Source: Acidobacteriota bacterium (GTDB lineage Bacteria; Acidobacteriota; Vicinamibacteria; Vicinamibacterales; CAVVIG01). From it: a DNA stretch of 12,079 nt. How positions within the stretch are numbered: position 1 is the stretch's first letter; every line of letters starts with the position of its first letter. Of this stretch, positions 1-5,178 are shown piece by piece. Location: contig QHWL01000048.1 in assembly GCA_003222555.1 (NCBI GenBank), forward strand, positions 10,843 through 22,921. Direction: 5' to 3'. Made by a program: the position numbers and the translations under genes. The notes beneath the pieces were generated by a model, which was not told where the DNA came from, made no database searches, and was given only the letters and a program-made list of their open reading frames with translations.

Positions 1-26
1 GAGTCGGGAGAGTCTAGTCCGCAAAA

Positions 27-88
27 CCTGGCCCACCCGGCCCACCTGACCCACCCGACCCGCCTGACGCACCCGGCTCACCCGATCT
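27..88. repeat. 9-bp tandem repeat over the adaptor gene stop
   Basis: About seven degenerate 9-bp units of the form CCYGRCYCA run in register from 27, for example CCTGGCCCA at 27-35, CCCGGCCCA at 36-44 and CCTGACCCA at 45-53. The last units overlap the minus-strand TGA stop of the efflux adaptor (78-80). Read on the minus strand the array is GGGT/GGGC-rich and follows the gene. It has no coding logic of its own and no terminator-like T run. Function is unknown. Confidence 0.75.
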
Positions 89-770
89 TCCAGTTCCATC
101 CATTTTGCTGGGCCTTCCCAGAGTCGACTTTGACCGCATCGCCGTCCGCCATCGCCCGCACTGAGTTGTACGGGCCGGTGACGACCTGATCGCCCGGCTT
201 GAGCCCCGACAGCACCTCGAAGTACTTGTCGCCGGCGATGCCCATCTTGATCGGCACGAACTCCGCCCGGCCCCCGCGGAAGACGAACACGCCCTCGGTC
301 TCTTTGCGCGTCTGGCCGGGCTCCAGCTCGGCTGCGGCCGCAATCGGTTCCGGGCCGCGCTGGCGCTTGTCGCGTTTCGGTTGCTTCACGACATGCCCGT
401 TCGCATCGTAGACCAGCTCTCGCACGGCGACCGCCGGAATCGGTACTGCCGCCACGCTCTTGCGCGTCGCCGTCGTGATATCGGCCGTGCAGGTGAACCC
501 GGGCCTGACGTCGGGCACCTTCTCGTCGAGCACGACGACCACCTTGAAGTTGGTCGCCTGCGTCGTGTTCCCCGTGCCGGTCGTCTGGATCGGACTGTTG
601 CCGATCTCAGTGACGTGGCCGTTGAACGTCCGGTCCGGAATGGCATCGATCGAAATCTTCGCCTTCTGTCCGAACTGCACGCTGGGGATATTGGTCTCGT
701 CCACTTCGACTTCGGCCTGGATTACCGACATGTCGGCGAGCGTCAGCAGCACCGTTCCGGCGTTATTCAT
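78..770 (-). CDS. Efflux RND/MacA-type periplasmic adaptor, C-terminal part after a frameshift
   Basis: This is the second half of the adaptor whose N-terminus lies at 763-1437. The reading frame really extends upstream of the ATG at 770 to about 853, where it encodes the conserved lipoyl-domain motif VRIESPIDGIVTRRN followed by IQEGETAVIG. The shown start at 770 is therefore only the first ATG after the break. The visible part holds the beta-barrel domain (EVEVDETNIPSVQFGQKAKISIDA and onwards) and a membrane-proximal region with FVFRGGRAEFVPIKMGIAG and GLKPGDQVVTGP, both typical of MacA/HlyD-family adaptors that link an inner-membrane pump to an outer-membrane channel. It has no start signal of its own. 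Unless the frameshift is a sequencing error, this half is probably not made as a functional protein. The partner pump would lie to the left, outside the window. Confidence 0.85.
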   Translation of the reverse strand: MNNAGTVLLTLADMSVIQAEVEVDETNIPSVQFGQKAKISIDAIPDRTFNGHVTEIGNSPIQTTGTGNTTQATNFKVVVVLDEKVPDVRPGFTCTADITTATRKSVAAVPIPAVAVRELVYDANGHVVKQPKRDKRQRGPEPIAAAAELEPGQTRKETEGVFVFRGGRAEFVPIKMGIAGDKYFEVLSGLKPGDQVVTGPYNSVRAMADGDAVKVDSGKAQQNGWNWKIG

Positions 771-1437
771 CGTGCCGATGACGGCGGTTTCGCCTTCCTG
801 GATGTTGCGCCGCGTGACGATGCCGTCGATGGGCGATTCGATGCGGACCTTGCTCAGTGAGGTCGTAGCGCGCGCTCTCGAGCCCGGCGCGTTCCTGGGC
901 GATGCGGCTGCTCTGCGACATCACCTGTTTTTCGCGCTCCTGAAGGGCCGATTCAGCCGACTTCAGGTCGTTCTCGGCTTTCTCGAGCGCTTCGCGCGTC
1001 GTGAGCTGACGGCTCCAGAGATCCTGTTGGCGCTTGAGCGTTTGACGCGCCTGCTCCACCTGGACGCGCGCCGTCTCGACGGATTGCTTCATCTGATTCA
1101 GCGAGCCTTGCGCGGCCTCGAGCGAGGCTGCGCCGCTGTCGACCCGGGTCCGCAGCGACTTCGGATCGATCTGGAGGAGGAACTGGCCCTTCTTGATCCT
1201 GTCCCCCTCGTTCACCGCCAGGTTCACCACGCGGCCCGGAGTGTCGGCGCTGATGTTGACGAGGCGCTTCGGCTGAATCTTGCCGGACGCCGACACAACG
1301 GCCTCGAGATCCCGGCTTCTGATGACCTCGGTCGTGACCACGACCGTCTTGTCACTCCTGAAGTACAGGCTCGCGGCGGTCACGGCGGCGCCGGTCGCGA
1401 TCACCGCTACAGCGACGAGAGCGTTCTTCCCGGTCAT
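763..1437 (-). CDS. Efflux RND/MacA-type periplasmic adaptor, N-terminal part, frameshifted
   Basis: N-terminal half of an HlyD/MacA-family membrane fusion protein. Residues about 5-27 form a single membrane anchor (ALVAVAVIATGAAVTAASLYF). Next come the first half of the biotinyl-lipoyl domain (SGKIQPKRLVNISADTPGRVVNLAVNEGD, KKGQFLLQID) and a long alpha-helical hairpin (about 90-185) rich in E, Q, R and A. After ESARYDL near position 863 the frame becomes nonsense (GPHRIAHRRHRHAAQH). The expected continuation KVRIESPIDG is present one base out of phase, so a net +1 (or -2, or +4) indel lies at about 852-862. The start ATG directly abuts the TAG of the upstream Yip1-like gene (TAGATG), which implies translational coupling. 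Joined with the half at 78-770 the protein would be about 450 residues, a normal adaptor length. The lesion is either a true frameshift or an assembly error. Confidence 0.85.
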   Translation of the reverse strand: MTGKNALVAVAVIATGAAVTAASLYFRSDKTVVVTTEVIRSRDLEAVVSASGKIQPKRLVNISADTPGRVVNLAVNEGDRIKKGQFLLQIDPKSLRTRVDSGAASLEAAQGSLNQMKQSVETARVQVEQARQTLKRQQDLWSRQLTTREALEKAENDLKSAESALQEREKQVMSQSSRIAQERAGLESARYDLTEQGPHRIAHRRHRHAAQHPGRRNRRHRHDE

Positions 1438-1830
1438 CTATACTCCCGACAGCGTCGTCTTGACGGCGGCGAGGTCGAATGCGATCACCAACACGACGGC
1501 GACCGCCTGCCCGGCGACGCCGATCGACGGCCCGTGGGCGATCCTGGTTTCCATCTGGAGCACCTGCGCATCGTTCGGACGCCTGCCGAACGATTCCATC
1601 ATCGTGATCGGTTGATCTAGGAACACACGCCGTCCAACCTCAGTTGACGTGAGCGTACCGACGCCGACGCCCGTCACGACGAGTACGACGGCGAGTGCGC
1701 CCAGCCACCGGGGCTGCGCTGCCACCTCTGCGTACGTCGCCCTGGGCGACGTCAAGACTCCGATCAGGCGCGCGAAAAGCCCCTTGGGCGCGGTAGTCGC
1801 CGTCCATTGAGACGCAGCCGACTCTGGCAC
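1438..1830 (-). CDS. Short Yip1-like membrane protein, probably truncated
   Basis: The N-terminus contains TTAPKGLFARLIGVLTSPR and TYAEVAAQPRWLGALAVVLVV, the pattern I recognise from Yip1-domain membrane proteins encoded next to efflux operons in Acidobacteriota. Two hydrophobic segments are visible (WLGALAVVLVVTGVGVGTL and VAGQAVAVVLVIAFDLAAV). Family members usually run past 200 residues with several more helices, whereas this one ends at about 130 residues inside or just after the second helix, so a C-terminal deletion is likely. I prefer GTG 1830 as start because GAGG lies five bases before it. The earlier in-frame ATG at 1890 has no Shine-Dalgarno and overlaps a -10-like TACAAT. The TAG stop is immediately followed by the ATG of the efflux adaptor, so the two form an operon. 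Function is unknown; the family assignment is moderate. Confidence 0.55.
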   Translation of the reverse strand: MPESAASQWTATTAPKGLFARLIGVLTSPRATYAEVAAQPRWLGALAVVLVVTGVGVGTLTSTEVGRRVFLDQPITMMESFGRRPNDAQVLQMETRIAHGPSIGVAGQAVAVVLVIAFDLAAVKTTLSGV

Positions 1831-1886
1831 GTGAGCCTCGAGGGGAGATACGAGCCGGAACAGAAGCGCGGTGGGAGCAAGTCCTC

Positions 1887-1901
1887 CCATTGTAAGACAA
1901 T
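1887..1901 (-). promoter_or_regulatory. Candidate -10 box and small palindrome upstream of the Yip1-like gene
   Basis: On the minus strand TACAAT (1894-1889) resembles a sigma-70 -10 box placed about 60 bases before the preferred GTG start. It sits within ATTGT-CTT-ACAAT, an inverted repeat with 5-bp arms (1889-1901) that could be an operator. No convincing -35 box is visible at the right spacing. Regulatory role is inferred. Confidence 0.35.
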
Positions 1902-2038
1902 ATATACGTGGAATCCTCCCAAAGGGTTCCTGAGGGTCTGTCCGTGCAACCGGCGCCTACCGGAGCGGTGGGCTGGCCCTCGGCGTGCGAACTGCCGAAT
2001 ACACCACCATCCTCGGGCGAAGTCCCAGCGTCAGGAGT
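1902..2038. other. Intergenic stretch with no recognisable gene
   Basis: Together with the doubtful fragment at 2039-2222 this separates the Yip1-like gene from the secreted carboxypeptidase-regulatory-like protein. I see no coding frame with family resemblance, no RNA gene and no clear terminator. Open frames here on both strands look like chance products of high GC. Confidence 0.4.
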
Positions 2039-2222
2039 TCACCCCTTCTCGAAGCGCGGGCAATAGAAGACGGTCACTCCAGGGTCCATGATGGCGATTG
2101 TGTCCCGACAACCGAGTTTCTGGATTTTGAGGGACTGGAATCGCAGCTCGCGCGCGGTCAGGTTCAGGCGACCGAACGTCGGCGTGCAGCCGTCAAACTC
2201 CGTGCTTACCACTTGTGGTTTC
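2039..2222 (-). pseudogene. Unidentified C-terminal gene fragment
   Basis: In a different frame from the neighbouring secreted protein, the minus strand reads protein-like sequence with balanced composition (FGRLNLTARELRFQSL, then KIQKLGCRDTIAIMDP and VTVFYCPRFEKG) and ends in TGA at 2039-2041. It has two cysteines about 21 residues apart. The open frame formally begins at an ATG at 2350, but the part before about 2222 is arginine/serine-rich and is just the shadow of the other gene. I do not recognise the family. It may be the tail of a gene joined by deletion to the truncated TonB-receptor N-terminus, or it may be chance. Confidence 0.25.
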
Positions 2223-2528
2223 TGTGGCGTGAGCGATCTGAAGAACGATTCGCCCCGCCTCACCGAGTGGCACAAGCGCGGGCTCAAAACCATCGAGTGA
2301 CACCGTGACCGCATCGCCGACGAGCGTGTTCTCGATTTCGAAGCTTCCATCGGCTCCTGTCGTCACCGAGGTGATCAGAGTGGACCCGTTGAAGAGCTGA
2401 AGCGTGGCGCCAGGGAGCGGAAGCCCCGTCTGGTCTACCACAATCCCGTGGACCGTCTGTGCAACTGTCTCCGCAGGGATCGAGGTCAGGGCCAGCAGCG
2501 CACCGCCCAGCAGCGCCATGCGCCTCAT
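2193..2528 (-). CDS. Secreted carboxypeptidase-regulatory-like domain protein, likely TonB-dependent receptor remnant
   Basis: The 111-residue product starts with a signal peptide (MRRMALLGGALLALTSIPAETVAQ, probable cleavage after VAQ at residue 24). One CarboxypepD_reg-like beta-sandwich follows: VHGIVVDQTGLPLPGATLQL, DGSFEIENTLVGDAVTVSLDGFEP, RIVLQIAHATETTS. This is the usual N-terminal module of large TonB-dependent outer-membrane receptors in Acidobacteriota and Bacteroidota. The plug and barrel that should follow are missing: the frame ends in TGA four residues after TETTSG. The gene is therefore probably a truncated receptor; a stand-alone small periplasmic protein is the alternative. 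GGAGA lies four to five bases before ATG 2528, and a TATAAT box lies about 35 bases further up. It is divergent from the arginine decarboxylase. Confidence 0.6.
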   Translation of the reverse strand: MRRMALLGGALLALTSIPAETVAQTVHGIVVDQTGLPLPGATLQLFNGSTLITSVTTGADGSFEIENTLVGDAVTVSLDGFEPALVPLGEAGRIVLQIAHATETTSGKHGV

Positions 2529-2563
2529 CGTTTCTCCAGTTCAGTTGTGCCGCGAGGAGTACC

Positions 2564-2592
2564 ATTATAGCCAGTGCCCGGCGGCTTGCCCA
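2564..2592 (-). promoter_or_regulatory. Sigma-70-like promoter for the minus-strand secreted protein
   Basis: A perfect -10 TATAAT lies at 2569-2564 on the minus strand (context GGCTATAATGG), with a weak -35 TGGGCA at 2592-2587, spaced 17 bp. It lies 36 bases upstream of the ATG at 2528, allowing a short leader with the GGAGA ribosome binding site. Confidence 0.55.
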
Positions 2593-2747
2593 TACACGAA
2601 GGATGTAGGACACGACCAAGCAGAAACAGGCGCAGCTCGGTGCAGTCGGCTTGGTCGAGGCGATGACGTTCGCGGCCTGCGCACCACGGTTTGAGGTTCT
2701 GCGCTCAGGGTTCCGGTGGTGTTGTTGAGACGTGCATGTAACGTTCC

Positions 2748-2776
2748 TTGACACTGGGAAACTTGGTGTTTACCAT
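2748..2776 (+). promoter_or_regulatory. Sigma-70 promoter for the arginine decarboxylase
   Basis: TTGACA at 2748-2753, a 17-bp spacer and TACCAT at 2771-2776 make a near-consensus housekeeping promoter. Transcription would start near 2783. It lies downstream of the upstream-most ATG (2732) of the decarboxylase frame, so translation cannot begin there from this promoter; this supports the GTG 2810 start. Confidence 0.7.
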
Positions 2777-2797
2777 TCAGTCCTTCTCTCGTTCGAT

Positions 2798-2803
2798 AAG
2801 GAG
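2798..2803 (+). promoter_or_regulatory. Strong ribosome binding site deciding the decarboxylase start
   Basis: AAGGAG followed by a six-base spacer (CACGAC) and GTG at 2810. This is the best Shine-Dalgarno in the window and coincides with the point where homology to the enzyme family begins. Confidence 0.75.
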
Positions 2804-2809
2804 CACGAC

Positions 2810-3361
2810 GTGGTCGGATTCGTTCCCAAGGAGATGTTTTTCACGAAGGGCGTCGGCAAGCACCGCGAGAAGCTCACTTCCTTCGAGCTCGCGCTCCGTT
2901 CTGCCGGGATCGCCGCGTGTAATCTGGTTCGCGTGTCGAGCATCTTTCCGCCCGGCTGCCGCATTCTCTCGCGCTCGGAAGGCGGCAAGCGCCTTCAGCC
3001 CGGCCAGGTCACCTTCGTCGTCATGTCCGAGGCGGCCACGCGAGAGCCGCACCGGTTGATCGCCGCCACCGTGGGTGTCGCCATTCCGCGCGACCGCGAG
3101 CTGTACGGCTACCTGTCGGAGCACCACAGCTTCGGCGAGAGCGAAGACATCGCGGGGGATTACGCGGAGGAGCTGGCGGCCGAAATGCTGGCGACGACCC
3201 TCGGGCTCGAGTTCGATCCCGACAAGAGCTGGGACGAGAAGAAAGAGGTCTACCGGCTGTCGAACCAGATCGTGCGCACGCAGAACGTCACCCAGACGGC
3301 CGTCGGCGACAAAAAGGGACTGTGGACTACGGTCGTCGCCGCGGCGGTGCTCGTCGGTTAG
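2810..3361 (+). CDS. pdaD: Pyruvoyl-dependent arginine decarboxylase (PvlArgDC)
   Basis: Converts L-arginine to agmatine and CO2, usually the first step of agmatine-based polyamine synthesis in the cytoplasm. The 183-residue product from GTG 2810 carries the family signatures throughout: PKEMFFTKGVGKHREKLTSFE at the N-terminus, NLVRVSSIFPPGC with the self-cleavage site between the two serines (residues 43-44, Ser44 becoming the pyruvoyl group), IAATVGVAIPRDRELYGYLSE, HHSFGE with the catalytic-region glutamates, ATTLGLEFD, and the terminal TQNVTQTAVGDKKGLWTTV. An upstream in-frame ATG at 2732 would add 26 residues without family resemblance and lies before the promoter, so I reject it. The gene is transcribed alone from 2748-2776. 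The terminator-like inverted repeat downstream (3391-3466) overlaps the start of the next gene. Confidence 0.93.
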   Translation: MVGFVPKEMFFTKGVGKHREKLTSFELALRSAGIAACNLVRVSSIFPPGCRILSRSEGGKRLQPGQVTFVVMSEAATREPHRLIAATVGVAIPRDRELYGYLSEHHSFGESEDIAGDYAEELAAEMLATTLGLEFDPDKSWDEKKEVYRLSNQIVRTQNVTQTAVGDKKGLWTTVVAAAVLVG

Positions 3362-3390
3362 CCAAAACGCTTCGCTCGTATCTCCGATCT

Positions 3391-3466
3391 ACCACAAAGG
3401 ACGCGAAGGACACTAACGTAAGGCTCTTATGACAAGAGCCTTAGTGTTTTTGGTGTCCTTTGTGGT
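3391..3466. repeat. Nested inverted repeat (ACCACAAAGGAC type) with terminator-like core
   Basis: Perfect 12-bp outer arms (ACCACAAAGGAC at 3391-3402, its complement at 3455-3466) enclose a second pair, CACTAA (3411-3416) with TTAGTG (3441-3446), and an inner 9-bp hairpin AAGGCTCTT (3420-3428) with AAGAGCCTT (3434-3442) around loop ATGAC. A T run (3447-3451) follows the inner stem, so it could act as an intrinsic terminator for the decarboxylase. The start codon of the next gene is in the loop, its AAGG ribosome binding site in the left stem, and the right arm codes for its signal peptide. Confidence 0.85.
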
Positions 3467-4385
3467 GGTGTCAGCCCCGATAACTGCCCGCGCTCAGCGC
3501 TATGAAGACATCGGCGTTCGCGCGCAGGGGATGGCCGGCGCGTTTGTCGCCGTCGCCGATGATGCCACGGCAACCTGGTGGAACCCGGCAGGCCTGGCCA
3601 CGGGCGCCTTTTTCAGCGGCGTCGTCGAGTACGACAGCCTCCAGGAGCCTCGGAAAGGCGGCGACATTGGCGCGCCGCCGCCCGATCGGAGGTCGCATGC
3701 AGGCGGAGTCGCGGTGGCGTTTCCAGCCCTCGGTCTGAGCTATTACCGCCTTAATATCAGCGAAATACGGCCGCCGCGCTCTACTGCGGCGGGCTCCCCC
3801 GGCCGACAAGATCAAGGAGTCGGCCCAGGTGTGTCTTCTCTCGAGATAAGCCAGTTGGGAGCCTCGATTGGGCAGTCGTTGGGAGATCACTTGGTGATCG
3901 CTTCGACGCTGAAGCTGCTCCGGGCGCAATCGGAGACTCGCGGCGATATCGATGTTGGCGCGATGGCAGTGTTCGGCGCCGCCCGGTTCGGCTTGGCGGT
4001 GCGAAACGTCACCGCTCCTGAGGTTGGCGACGGCGCGGCAGCGGTCGTGTTGGCTCGCCAGGCACGCGCCGGCGTCTCGCTGGCGGCTGCCGGGATCGGC
4101 CGCGCCGAGGGCGTGACCGTAGCGTTCGACGCCGATCTCACCAAGACGACGACGGCGGTCGGTGACGAACGACATGTGTCCGGCGGCATTGAAGCCTGGA
4201 TGCTCAGGCGGCGGATCGGCCTGCGCGGAGGCTTGAGCGCGAACACGGCCGGGGATGCCCGGCCAGTGGTCGCCGGCGGGGCCAGCCTTGCGTTGCGTTC
4301 GGGGATGTATGTGGACGGTGAGGCGACGGTTGGGACGGATCAGGCGCGGCGCGGCTGGGGACTTGGCCTCAGAGTGACGTTTTAG
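3429..4385 (+). CDS. Outer-membrane beta-barrel protein (UPF0164/PorV-like)
   Basis: The 318-residue product has a signal peptide (MTRALVFLVSFVVVSAPITA, cleavage probably after ARAQ at residue 23). The N-terminal motif is YEDIGVRAQGMAGAFVAVADD then ATATWWNPAGLATG, typical of UPF0164/PorV-like and FadL-related barrels, in which it forms the plug-like start. Alternating hydrophobic strands with many Gly follow, and the protein ends in GLGLRVTF, a C-terminal phenylalanine as expected for BAM-inserted barrels. Substrate is unknown. The start ATG lies in the loop of a hairpin whose stem holds AAGG five bases upstream, so initiation may depend on RNA folding. The gene ends 49 bases before pilB, but an operator-like palindrome in that gap suggests pilB has its own control. 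No link to pilus function can be shown. Confidence 0.75.
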   Translation: MTRALVFLVSFVVVSAPITARAQRYEDIGVRAQGMAGAFVAVADDATATWWNPAGLATGAFFSGVVEYDSLQEPRKGGDIGAPPPDRRSHAGGVAVAFPALGLSYYRLNISEIRPPRSTAAGSPGRQDQGVGPGVSSLEISQLGASIGQSLGDHLVIASTLKLLRAQSETRGDIDVGAMAVFGAARFGLAVRNVTAPEVGDGAAAVVLARQARAGVSLAAAGIGRAEGVTVAFDADLTKTTTAVGDERHVSGGIEAWMLRRRIGLRGGLSANTAGDARPVVAGGASLALRSGMYVDGEATVGTDQARRGWGLGLRVTF

Positions 4386-4394
4386 GTCAATCAA

Positions 4395-4411
4395 TTGACA
4401 TTAATTGTCAA
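4395..4411 (+). promoter_or_regulatory. Palindromic operator candidate upstream of pilB
   Basis: TTGACA-TTAAT-TGTCAA is an inverted repeat with 6-bp arms, centred 32 bases before the pilB ATG in an AT-rich gap. The left arm could double as a -35 box, although no good -10 follows. The same pattern (TTGAC-N3-AATTGTCA, 13 of 17 bases identical) recurs at 11933-11949 upstream of the predicted pilA promoter. Regulator identity (PilR or other) is inference. Confidence 0.5.
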
Positions 4412-4434
4412 GTACGTGTAGCTTGTAAGGTTCA

Positions 4435-5172
4435 ATGCCCGTCCGTATTGGCGAACTCCTCCTCAAGGAGAAGCGGATCACCCCTGAGCAATTGCAGCAG
4501 GCCTTGGCCCATCAAAAGGCCAATGGGGGGAAGCTCGGCTTCAACCTGGTCAAGATGGGGTTCGTCAAAGACGAGGAGATCACGGCACTGCTCAGCAAGC
4601 AGTACGGGGTGCCCTCGATCAACCTCACGCAATTTGAGATCGATCCCGCCGTCATCAAGCTGATTCCGTCCGATACCGCGCAGAAGTACCAGATTGTCCC
4701 GCTCAGCCGCGCGGGCGCGACCCTCACCATTGCGATGACGGATCCGACCAACGTCTTCGCGATGGACGACATCAAGTTCATGACCGGCTACAACGTCGAG
4801 CCGGTGGTCGCGTCGGAAACGGCGGTCGTCGAAGCCATTCAGCGCTACTACCCGGTAGCCGCGAAGGGTGTCGCTTCCAAAGGCGGAGGCGCCGGCGGAG
4901 GCGGAGGCGGAAGCACGGGCGAGAGCGCGCTCGACCTCGCGACCCGCGGCCTCGAGGAAATGCAGACCCTCGACGCTGGCGACGTCGAGGTGCTCGAAGA
5001 CCTCGAGGAGATCGACGCCAACACGCTGGCCAAGCAGGGTGAAGAAGCGCCCGTGGTCCGGCTGGTCAACGTCGTCTTGATGTCGGCGATCCAGAAGGGG
5101 GCGAGCGATATTCACATCGAGCCATACGAGAAGGAGGTGCGCATCCGGTACCGCGTCGCGCGGATTCTCTAG
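4435..5172 (+). CDS. pilB: PilB type IV pilus extension ATPase, N-terminal part up to an in-frame TAG
   Basis: The 245-residue piece carries the MshEN/T2SSE_N domain (IGELLLKEKRITPEQL, LQQALAHQKANGGKLG, ALLSKQYGVPSINL, LTIAMTDPTNVFAMDDI, EAIQRYY), then a glycine-rich linker (about 145-160) and the start of the GspE core (VVRLVNVVLMSAIQKGASDIHIEPYEKEVRIRYRV). The frame ends at TAG 5170-5172 within the sequence RYRVARIL-stop-NGMTPALK. Family members read close to RYRVDGILYNVMTPALK here, so the nearly invariant Asp-Gly is also altered. The continuation at 5179-6216 is in the same frame with no length change. ATG 4435 has a modest AAGG four bases upstream. Together the two pieces would be 593 residues, normal for PilB. 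Confidence 0.9.
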   Translation: MPVRIGELLLKEKRITPEQLQQALAHQKANGGKLGFNLVKMGFVKDEEITALLSKQYGVPSINLTQFEIDPAVIKLIPSDTAQKYQIVPLSRAGATLTIAMTDPTNVFAMDDIKFMTGYNVEPVVASETAVVEAIQRYYPVAAKGVASKGGGAGGGGGGSTGESALDLATRGLEEMQTLDAGDVEVLEDLEEIDANTLAKQGEEAPVVRLVNVVLMSAIQKGASDIHIEPYEKEVRIRYRVARIL

Positions 5173-5178
5173 AACGGC

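Noticed and set aside
460..1620. 386-codon plus-strand open frame opposite the efflux adaptor
   Set aside because: Antisense of the adaptor; it persists through the frameshift only because the opposite frame lacks stops.
1831..1890. ATG 1890 as start of the Yip1-like gene
   Set aside because: No Shine-Dalgarno precedes it and it overlaps a -10-like box; GTG 1830 has GAGG at the right distance.
2284..2754. 156-codon minus-strand open frame across the divergent promoter region
   Set aside because: Its first part covers both promoters and its second part is an out-of-frame shadow of the secreted protein; no recognisable domain.
3391..3466. Inverted repeats at 3391-3466 and 8743-8843 as insertion sequence ends or a MITE
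   Set aside because: No transposase, no evident target-site duplication, and the two elements differ in most of their length; kept as dispersed palindromes only.
5170..5172. TAG recoding (for example pyrrolysine or stop-codon reassignment) in pilB
   Set aside because: TAG terminates at least five other genes here, including pilB itself and pilT, and the TAG is accompanied by neighbouring abnormal codons. An error or mutation is simpler.
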